Assembly: GCA_963702555.1 (NCBI GenBank)
Contig: CAVPCW010000014.1
Location: forward strand, 124,001 to 188,000
Direction: 5' to 3'
DNA length: 64,000 bases
DNA from: CAMFLJ01 sp963702555
GTDB lineage: Bacteria; Actinomycetota; Acidimicrobiia; Acidimicrobiales; Acidimicrobilacustridaceae
The number at the start of each line of letters is the position of its first letter. Positions within the stretch are counted from its first letter, which is position 1. A program made the position numbers and the translations under genes. The notes under the pieces are model-generated. The model ran no database searches. It was not told where the DNA came from and saw nothing but the letters and a program-made list of their open reading frames with translations. Positions 56,888 through 64,000 of the stretch are shown one piece after another.

Positions 56888-58639
56888 CGACGAGGACCGC
56901 ATCGAGCGGGCCTGGGCTCGGTCGTCGGGCAGGAGTGCGACGAGCCGTTCGAGGTCATCGTCGTCACCAGCGGTTCCGACGCCACCGCCGCCATCGTCCG
57001 CCGCCTGCTTCCCGGATGTCCGTGTCGTCGAGCTCGACCACCCGGCACTGCCCGGGGAGGCCCGCAACGCCGGGCTCCGGTTCGCCCGCGGCGAGATCGC
57101 CTCGTTCCCCGGCTCGCACGTGGAGCTGATGCCCGGAAGCCTGGCGGCCCGGCTCCGGGCCCACGACCAGGGCTGGAGCATGGTCACCGGCACCACCCGC
57201 AACGGCACCGACACCGCGGCCGGGTGGGCGGCGTACTTCCTCGACAACTCGTCGGTCCTGCCCGACCGGCCCTCCGAGCCGCTACGGACTGCCCCGGCCC
57301 ACTGCTCCTACGAGATGGACACGCTCCTCTCGCGGTCGGCGGGTTCCCCGACGACGTCCGGGCCGGCGAGGACACCCGGGTGAACGAGACCCTCTTCCGC
57401 GCCGGCTACGGCGCCTACCGTGCCGCCGACCTCCCGCTCGTCCACCACAACCGCTCCCGGACCACCATCCACCTCCTCCGCCACCACCTCTCCCGCGGCC
57501 GGGCCCAGGTGCAGTTCATCGAGGGTGACCACCCCACCGACGAGAGCCGGGCGAGGGCACGAGCGTTCCTCCGGGGCTACCCGAGCCGACGCCTCGGCCG
57601 CATCGACGCCAGCGTGGAGGCGTGGGGCGGCGAGCTCCGCCCCCGCTACCGGCGGGTGCGCCCCCTCGTCCGTCTCGGGGTGCTCTCGGCCTGGCTCGGG
57701 GGCCACCTCGAGCTGCGGCGCCCGAGCCGGCCAGGGCGGCCGCACCACGCGCCGGGAGGAGCCGAGCCGGCGGGCCCCGCCGGCGCCACCGAACGCCCGG
57801 TCGTCCCCAGCACCCCGCTCACCCGGCCGTTGCGCCTCGTCGGCGCGAGCGCCGCGGCCCATCACGGATCCCGGGCCGTCTTCGTCCACCTCCCGAAGAC
57901 GGCCGGGAGCACCCTGCTGCGGATCCTCGAGCGGGAGTACGAGGGTCACCCCACGTTCCGCGTCTACGCCGACTCGGAGGCGCGGATCGCCGACCTCCGG
58001 GCCATGTCCGACGACCAGCGCTCGAGGCTCCGGCTCGTGGTCGGCCACATGGCCGTCGGGATCGACCGCTTCCTGCCGGGTGCCAACGCCTACCTCACCA
58101 TGCTGCGCGACCCGGTCGAGCGGATCGTCTCGCACTACCACTACGTCCTCGCCCATCCGCAGGGGGCCGGCAACGCCCGGGCGGTGGAGGGTATCTCCTC
58201 GCTCGACGAGTACGTGCGGTCGTCGGTCTTCGCCCGCATCGTCAACAACGGCCAGACCCGCCTGCTCGGCTCCGACGTGCTGGCCGCCGGCGAGCCCGCC
58301 GACGCCGACGCCCTCGAACGGGCCAAGGCGTTCCTCGACCGCCCCGACGTCGTCGTCGGGGTTCAGGAGCGCTTCGACGAGTCGCTCCTCGTGATGGTGC
58401 AGGCCTTCGGCTGGGGGCTCCCGGCCTACCGGAGGGAGAACGTCACCGCGTCGCGCCCGCGGATCGCCGAGCTGGCCCCGGCCACCGTCGAGCTCATCCG
58501 GGAGCGGAACGCCCTCGACATCGAGCTCCACGCCCACGCCACGGCCCGGTTCGAGCGCGCCCTCGCCGATGTCGACGACGTCGAGGGCCGGCTCTCCGAC
58601 CTGCGCCTCGCCGGCCGCTGGCTCGATCCCGGGACCTGA
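56865..58639 (+). CDS. GT2-like glycosyltransferase fused to sulfotransferase, frameshifted
   Basis: With breaks corrected near 56912 (one base missing), 57008 (one extra) and ~57340 (two extra), this is a 590-residue protein. Residues 1 to ~310 are GT2-like (RIVISRDDEDRIERAL, LPGEARNAGLRFARGEI), but the usual DxD reads PGSHVELMPG, so activity is uncertain. Residues ~340-590 are a sulfotransferase with the PAPS 5'-phosphosulfate loop LPKTAGSTLLRIL and the 3'-phosphate region TMLRDPVERIVSHYHY. It starts at a GTG overlapping the end of the previous gene by 23 bp. It probably sulfates a surface glycan. Confidence 0.72.
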
Positions 58640-58641
58640 CC

Positions 58642-58659
58642 GACGCCGCCGTCGGCGTC
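58642..58659. terminator. Hairpin between convergent sulfotransferase and deacetylase genes
   Basis: GACGCCG (58642-58648) pairs with CGGCGTC (58653-58659) around CCGT, directly after the stop codon. It merges into the hexamer repeat, so several alternative stems are possible. Confidence 0.55.
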
Positions 58660-58686
58660 GGCGTCGGCGTCGGCGTCGAGGTCGGC
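58651..58686. repeat. GTCGGC hexamer tandem repeat
   Basis: Four perfect GTCGGC units, one GTCGAG variant and another GTCGGC fill most of the 59-bp gap between two convergent genes. It is a slippage-prone minisatellite with no coding role. Confidence 0.85.
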
Positions 58687-58698
58687 TGGGCGTCGGAG

Positions 58699-59310
58699 TC
58701 AGAGGGCGACGAAGCGGTAGCCCGCCAACTGCGCCCCTCGCACGATCAGGGGCAGCGCCTCGACCGTGGCCGAGCGATCGCCGCCACCGTCGTGGAGCAG
58801 CACGATCGCCCCGCAGTGCAGATGGTCGAGCACCCCCATGGCGATCTCGACCGGGTCGGTCGACGCCCAATCGCGAGGGTCGATGCTCCAGGTGACCGTC
58901 TCGAGCCCGAGCGGCGCCACCACCGACGCCCACCGTGGCGCGTCGGCCTTGCGGTACGGCGGTCTGAACACCCGGGCCGGCTGTCCGGTCGCCTCGGCGA
59001 TCAGCGCCGCACTGCGGACGGCCTCGTCGAGCAGGACCTCGTCGGCCAGCCCGTCGACCCTCGGGTGTGACCACGAGTGGCTGCCGACGGTGTGGCCGGC
59101 CTCGACCAGGCCGTCGAGCAGCCCCGGCTCCTCCACGGCGAGCGAGCCGACGACGAAGAAGGTGGCCGACACGCCGAGGCGGGCCAGTGCCGTCGCGACG
59201 TCATCAGTGGCTGCCGCCGGGCCGTCGTCGAAGGTGAGCGCCACCACGGTCTCGTCGGCCGGGTGGCGCCCATCGGCCAGGTGATGCAGGCGGCTGACGA
59301 CGGAAGGCAC
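58699..59310 (-). CDS. Polysaccharide deacetylase (NodB domain)
   Basis: A 203-residue NodB-type metal-dependent deacetylase. The five family motifs are intact: TFDDGP (catalytic base and metal Asp), HSWSHP (metal His pair), RPPYRK, DPRDW and LLHDGG. There is no signal peptide, so it is either cytoplasmic or leaderless. It removes acetyl groups from N-acetylglucosamine-type glycans. Its setting beside a glycosyltransferase-sulfotransferase suggests N-deacetylation of the same glycan, but it lies on the opposite strand. Confidence 0.93.
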   Translation of the reverse strand: MPSVVSRLHHLADGRHPADETVVALTFDDGPAAATDDVATALARLGVSATFFVVGSLAVEEPGLLDGLVEAGHTVGSHSWSHPRVDGLADEVLLDEAVRSAALIAEATGQPARVFRPPYRKADAPRWASVVAPLGLETVTWSIDPRDWASTDPVEIAMGVLDHLHCGAIVLLHDGGGDRSATVEALPLIVRGAQLAGYRFVAL

Positions 59311-59404
59311 CCCGCCACCCTACGAAGGGGGACCCGCACCGGGGTGACACCATCGTACGAAGAGGGTGATGAACCGGCTCACCTTCCTCCGTTACCGTCC
59401 CGCC

Positions 59405-61165
59405 ATGGCGACCACACCGTCGGGTACTGCCGACGCCAGCCCCGGAGCGGACGGCGGCACGCCGAAGCGGCGCTTCCCGTTCTTCCAGGGACTGCTCCCC
59501 ATCGACCGCTCGACCATCAGCGTGGAGATCGTCGCCGGCATCACCCTGGCGGCCCTCGCCATCCCCGAGGTCATGGGCTACACGTCGATCGCGGGCATGC
59601 CGGTGATCACCGGCCTCTACACGATCCTCCTGCCGGTGCTGGCCTTCGCCATCTTCGGCTCGTCGCGCCACCTCGTGGTGGGCGCCGACTCCGCCACCGC
59701 CGCCGTGATGGCCGCCGGCCTCGTCGGCATGGCCGCCACCGGCAGCTCCCAGTACGTCGCCCTGGCCGGTGCTCTGGCCATCATCGCCGCCGTCCTGCTG
59801 CTGCTGGCCCGGCTCATCGGCCTCGGGTTCATCGCCGACTTCCTCTCCAGGACCGTGCTGATCGGCTTCCTCACCGGTGTCGGCATCCAGGTGGCGTGCG
59901 GCCAGGTCGGCGGCCTCTTCGGGGTGCCGGAGGGCAAGGGCGTCACCATCGCCTCCCACACCTTCGACAACACCATCGGCAAGCTGATCAGCACCCTCGG
60001 CAACCTGGGCGACATCAGCTGGACCACCACGGCCGTGTCGGCCGCCGTGCTCGTCGTGATCCTCGGCGCCAAGTTCGTCACCAAGAAGATCCCCGGCGCC
60101 CTGATCGCCGTCATCGGCTCGATCATCGTGAGCTGGCACTGGGACCTCGTCAGCCACGGCGTCGCCACCCTGGGCGACGTGCCCGGCGGCCTGCCCTCGA
60201 TCTCCCGGCCCGACATCAGCTGGTCGCAGGTCCCCGGCCTGATGGGAACCGCCATCTCGATCGTGGTGCTGATCCTGGCCCAGAGCGCGGCCACGTCCCG
60301 GGCCTACGCCGCCAAGTACAACGACCCCTTCGACGAGAACGTCGACCTCGTGGGCCTCGGCGCCGCCAGCCTCGCCGCCGGCGTCACCGGCACCTTCGTG
60401 GTGAACGGCAGCCCCACGAAGACCCAGATGGTCGACAGCGCCGGCGGCCGCACCCAGCTGTCGCAGACGACCATGGCGCTGGTGGTGGCCATCGTGCTGC
60501 TCTTCCTCACCGGGCCGCTCTCCTACATGCCGAAGGCCGTGCTGGCCTCGGTGGTGTTCCTCATCGGCATCGAGCTCATCGACCTCGCCGGCATGAAGAA
60601 GGTCTTCAAGCTGCGGCGCGACGAGTTCTTCGTCGCCGCCCTGACCGCCGCCGTGGTGGTGCTGGTCGGCGTCGAGCAGGGCATCGTCATCGCCATCGTG
60701 GCCTCGATCATCGACCACATCCGCCGCTCCTACCGGCCGCCGACCGCCGTGCTCGAGCCCGAGGCCAAGGGCCGCGGCTTCGTGCCCACCACGACTGCCC
60801 CTGGGGCGCGCACCGAGGACGGCCTCGTCGTCTACCGGTTCGCCGCGCCGCTCTACTACGCCAACGCCACGTGGTTCAGCGAGGAGATCCTCGCCTTCGT
60901 GCACGACGAGAAGGCCGGGCCCGTGCGGTGGCTCTGCCTCGACCTGTCCGCGCTGCCCGACGTCGACTACACCGGCGCCGACACGCTGAAGCAGCTCCAC
61001 GCCGAGCTGCAGGAGGCCGACACCAGGCTGGTGTTCGCGGCAGCCCTCCCCGGCACCCGGGCCGAGCTCGACCGCTTCGGGATCACCGACCTCGTCGGCA
61101 CCGACGCCTACTTCGCGTCGGTTGCCGACATGGCCGATGCCTTCGCGAACGCCCCGAAGGGCTGA
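59405..61165 (+). CDS. SulP family sulfate/anion transporter with STAS domain
   Basis: A 586-residue permease with about 12-14 transmembrane helices (ITLAALAIPEVMGYTSIAGMP is the SulP signature region; FVVNGSPTKTQM later) and a C-terminal cytoplasmic STAS domain (residues ~465-586, LCLDLSALPDVDYTGADTL). It probably imports sulfate or a related anion. The ATG at 59405 is chosen by family length; an ATG at 59369 with AGAGGG close in front is possible. Its neighbours are a sulfatase and a sulfotransferase. Confidence 0.92.
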   Translation: MATTPSGTADASPGADGGTPKRRFPFFQGLLPIDRSTISVEIVAGITLAALAIPEVMGYTSIAGMPVITGLYTILLPVLAFAIFGSSRHLVVGADSATAAVMAAGLVGMAATGSSQYVALAGALAIIAAVLLLLARLIGLGFIADFLSRTVLIGFLTGVGIQVACGQVGGLFGVPEGKGVTIASHTFDNTIGKLISTLGNLGDISWTTTAVSAAVLVVILGAKFVTKKIPGALIAVIGSIIVSWHWDLVSHGVATLGDVPGGLPSISRPDISWSQVPGLMGTAISIVVLILAQSAATSRAYAAKYNDPFDENVDLVGLGAASLAAGVTGTFVVNGSPTKTQMVDSAGGRTQLSQTTMALVVAIVLLFLTGPLSYMPKAVLASVVFLIGIELIDLAGMKKVFKLRRDEFFVAALTAAVVVLVGVEQGIVIAIVASIIDHIRRSYRPPTAVLEPEAKGRGFVPTTTAPGARTEDGLVVYRFAAPLYYANATWFSEEILAFVHDEKAGPVRWLCLDLSALPDVDYTGADTLKQLHAELQEADTRLVFAAALPGTRAELDRFGITDLVGTDAYFASVADMADAFANAPKG

Positions 61166-61172
61166 GTGTCGA

Positions 61173-63528
61173 TCAGTCGATCAGGAACCAGCCCCGCACG
61201 GTGGCCTCGTGGTCGACGTAGCGGTCGCCGCTGACGTCGACCACGACCTTGTCGATCGAACCGCCGGTGAAGGGGAACGGGGCCTGGTACTCGGGGGTCA
61301 CCGCTGACGCGCTGTCGCGGCCGACGCAGATGCCGTCGCCCGTCAGGCAGAAGTAGCCCGGCTGGGTGATCAGTGGCGCCGACCCCACCGCCGCGTCATC
61401 GACGTAGAGGGTGAGCGTGCCGGCCGCGCCCGGCATGGTCGGGTCCTGGCTGGGCCCGCTGGCGACGAACTCGGCCACACAGACGTGGGCGCCCGGGGTC
61501 AGCGGCTCGGTGGCGATCACGTCCTGGAGGTGGGTGCCCACCCAGTTGAACGTGTAGCGGAGCACGCCGTCCTTGACGTAGAGGGAGTGCCCACCGGGCA
61601 CCCCACCCGCAGCCCAGATGACACCCTCCACCTCGGAGGAGTCGACGGTGACACCGGCGGCGATCGTGTACGAGCGGCCGGGGATCTGCGGTCCGGCCGA
61701 CTCCGGCACGTCGGCGCAGTTCGGGTAGAAGACGTACTGGTCGCGGTCGGGAGCCCCGTGGGGCCGCTCCGAGAGCACCTGCTCGAGCGCGGAGCGGTCG
61801 TCGAGGGGAAGGCCGTTGTAGCGACCGGCGTAATAGAACCACAGCCCCTTCAGCTCCTCGACCAGGTCGGGGTGGTCGGCGGCCACGTTGTTCGACTGCG
61901 ACCGGTCGGTCTCGAGGTGGAAGAGCTCCCACTCGTCCTTCTCGAAGTTGCCCCAGCTGCTGAGCGGCGGGTGCACCGTGGTGAGCAGCCAGCCCTCGTG
62001 GTAGAGCGCCCGCTGCCCGAGCATCGTGTAGAACTGCGTCCGCTTGCCGGGGACCGACGGGTCGCGCAGCGCCGAGGCGAAGCTCTCCCCCTCGATCGGG
62101 ATCTGCGGATAGCCGTTGATGACCTCCGGCGGCTCGATGCCGAGCAGGTCGTACACCGTCGGGACGATGTCGACGGCGTGCACGTACTGGTGACGCACCT
62201 CGTCGCTCGGCGCGATCTGCGCCGGCCACGACACGAGGAGCATGTCGGCAGTGCCGCCCTCCTCGCCCGCCCAGCGCTTCCAGTACGGGAACGGGGTGTC
62301 GAGGGCCCACGCCCAGCCGGTGTTGTAGTGGTTGTTCGAGGCAGCGGTGCCGAGCTCGTCGATGTGGGGAAGGGTCGTCTCGGTCGTGTCGGGGACGCCG
62401 TTGAAGAAGCGCCACTCGTTGAACGAGCCGTTGGGCCCGCCCTCGCCGCTGGCGCCGTTGTCGGAGACCACCATCACCAGCGTGTTGTCGAGCTCGCCCG
62501 ACTTCCTCGAGGTAGTCGAGCACCCGGCCCAGGCGGTCGTCGTAGTACGAGATGTAGCCGGCGAACACCTCGGCCATCCGGGTGAACAGGCGCGTCTCGT
62601 CGTCGCTGAGGGTGTCCCACGGCCGGACGGTGTCGAGCATCGGCCAGGGCTGGCCGTCGGGGCCGGTGCGGCCCGGCTCGCCGTGGGGGTTGATCGGCGA
62701 GAGCACGGTGCCCTCGGGCATCAGCCCGAGGGCGATCTGGCGCTCGAGGATGCCCTCGCGGATGGCCTCGTAGCCCTGGTCGAAGACGCCCTTGTAGCGG
62801 TCGGCCCACTCGAGGGGCACCAGGTGCGGGGCATGACCGGCCTGGGGCGCCAGGTACATGAAGAAGGGCTTGTCCGGGTCGATGACCTTGGCGTCGCGGA
62901 TGAACTCGACGGCCTTGTCGGCCATGTCGTCGGCGAGGTGGTAGCCGTCCTCGGGCCGCGCCGGCGGCTCGACCGGGTGGTTGTCGTGCACGAGGTCCGG
63001 GTAGTACGAGTTCGTCTCGCCCCCGAGCCACCCGTAGAAGCGCTCGAAGCCTCGGCCGAGGGGCCAGCGCCCCTTGTAGGCGGCGAGGTTGCACTCCTCA
63101 CCGGGAGTGAGGTGCCACTTGCCGACGCAGTAGGTGTTGTAGCCCTGCGCGGCGAGGACCTCGGAGATGAAGCCGCTCTCGAACGGGATGCGGGTGGAGA
63201 TTCCGGGGTAGCCGGAGGCGAACTCGGCGATGGTGGCCATGCCGTTGGTGGTGGCGTTACGGCCGGTGAGCAGCGACGCCCGGGTGGGCGAGCACAGGGC
63301 GGTCGTGTGGAAGTTCGAGAACGTCACGCCCCGCTCGGCGATGCGGGCCATGTTCGGGCACTGCACCGGGCCACCGAAGGTGTCCATCGTGGCGAAGCCG
63401 AGGTCGTCCCACGCCAGCAGCAGCACGTTGGGCGACCCGGGCTTGGCCTTGGGCGCCAGGAAGGGCGTCCAGTCCGGCTCGGAGTCGCGGATGTCGATGT
63501 CGATCTTGCCGTTGAACCCGGCGGGCAT
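61173..63528 (-). CDS. Arylsulfatase-type sulfatase, frameshifted at ~62496
   Basis: Removing one extra base at 62496 restores a 784-residue sulfatase. The formylglycine signature CSPTR with Cys79 (ALCSPTRASLLTGR) and metal motif LAWDDLGF are at the N-terminus; GKWHLTPGEE and SDNGASGEGGPNGS follow on either side of the break. The C-terminal ~200 residues form a beta-rich extension. No signal peptide is seen, so it may be cytoplasmic. AGGAG precedes the ATG at 63528. It needs a formylglycine-generating enzyme, which is not in the window. It hydrolyses sulfate esters and ends 7 bp from the SulP stop. Confidence 0.88.
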
Positions 63529-63572
63529 GGGAGTGCTCCTGTTCCGTGGTTGAGAGGGAGTCGGTCGGGCGG

Positions 63573-64000
63573 TCAGCCGTGGTCGTGGGCGAGGGCGTCG
63601 ATGGCGACGGTGATGGCGAGTGCGAGCACCGGATCGGCTCCGGAGGCGACCTCGACACCGTAGGTGTCGCGCACCCGGAACCACTTCTTGGACACGGTGG
63701 CGACCGTGCCGTCGTGACCCTCGATCTCGTACTCGTGGTCGACGACGTTGCCGTGTGCCTTCAGGTCCGAGCCACCGTCGACGTCGATCTCGAAGCGGTC
63801 ACGGATGCCGACCAGAGCCTTCTTCACGACGGCCTTGCGTCCGCCGAGCTCGATGGTGATGGCGTCACGGACGCTCAGCTTCCGCTCGCGGATCGTGGCG
63901 ACCTCGTTGCCGGAGGCGTCCTCGAGCACCCACGTGTCGCGGAGGCGGACGGCCTTGCCGTCGACCTTGTAGGCCTTGTCACCACCGTCGTCCTCGATCC
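63573..64000 (-). CDS. LURP-one-related/YxjI-type protein, partial at window end
   Basis: The visible 141 residues contain IEDDGGDKAYKVDGKAVRLR, LEDASGNEVATI and VSKKWFRVRDTYGVEVA, the beta-barrel repeat typical of LURP-one/scramblase-like proteins. The frame is still open at base 64000, so the N-terminus lies outside the window; a GTG at 63929 is internal. The role of bacterial members is unclear. It is 44 bp upstream of the sulfatase on the same strand and may be co-transcribed. Confidence 0.8.
   Translation of the reverse strand, partial: IEDDGGDKAYKVDGKAVRLRDTWVLEDASGNEVATIRERKLSVRDAITIELGGRKAVVKKALVGIRDRFEIDVDGGSDLKAHGNVVDHEYEIEGHDGTVATVSKKWFRVRDTYGVEVASGADPVLALAITVAIDALAHDHG

Noticed and set aside
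58651..58686. Hexamer repeat as a CRISPR-like array
   Set aside because: Units are 6 bp without spacers; it is a simple tandem repeat.
59204..61000. Long minus-strand frame opposite the SulP gene
   Set aside because: Asp/His/Gly-rich composition without domains; the plus strand has clear transmembrane helices and a STAS domain.

Overview
This 64 kb window is very GC-rich and gene-dense, with many GTG starts, GTGA/ATGA stop-start overlaps and gaps of only a few bases. That, the gene content (two P450s, a Baeyer-Villiger-type monooxygenase, a fused acyl-CoA dehydrogenase, class III CoA-transferase, SnoaL/NTF2-like and N-acyl-D-amino-acid deacylase families, a RipA-like NlpC/P60 hydrolase, a DosR-regulon-like gene set) and a Tat-signal style often seen in Acidimicrobiia suggest an actinobacterium, perhaps of that class. 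The class assignment is inference. I see no rRNA, tRNA, CRISPR array, transposase or phage gene, and no unexplained gap above 300 bp.

Layout. 0-23.7 kb is a patchwork of catabolic and redox genes: P450 + NTF2-like protein, uracil-DNA glycosylase/amidase, a GMC oxidoreductase fusion, class II aldolase, SDR, a YedY-like molybdoenzyme with its flavin reductase, membrane proteins, a DapB-like dehydrogenase, a kinase-like/P450 pair divergent from a flavin monooxygenase, NlpC/P60 hydrolase, double CaiB CoA-transferase and a 2OG-Fe(II) oxygenase. 23.7-27.1 kb is a peroxide-defence unit, ahpC-ahpF-oxyR. 27.1-41.5 kb looks like a hypoxia/dormancy-type block. One minus-strand run encodes a small membrane protein, a PEP-dikinase-like enzyme and a PAP2-PhoD fusion; another encodes AcsA, E1alpha, E1beta, E2, acyl carrier protein and a baeRF3-like protein; a plus-strand phosphoribosyltransferase-hydrolase fusion lies between, and a DosR-box-like site sits in its promoter region. 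41.5-54.5 kb returns to catabolism: amidohydrolases, a FadE34-like acyl-CoA dehydrogenase, a molybdopterin oxidoreductase, an MFS exporter, SDR, a double NTF2-like protein and a DsbA-fold protein. 54.5-64 kb is a cell-surface region: a Tat-signal protein, an amidase with tandem glycosyltransferase domains, a glycosyltransferase-sulfotransferase, a polysaccharide deacetylase, a SulP transporter, an arylsulfatase and a LURP-one-like protein.

Reading-frame quality. About two dozen small indels break otherwise well-conserved genes, and half of them fall between 54.7 and 57.4 kb. Most resolve to one extra base, often a C after a G or T. Two nearly identical 351-bp segments inside the glycosyltransferase gene differ only by one such base. 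The simplest reading is residual sequencing or assembly error, so the affected genes are annotated here as single genes with the break positions given. True decay cannot be excluded from sequence alone.
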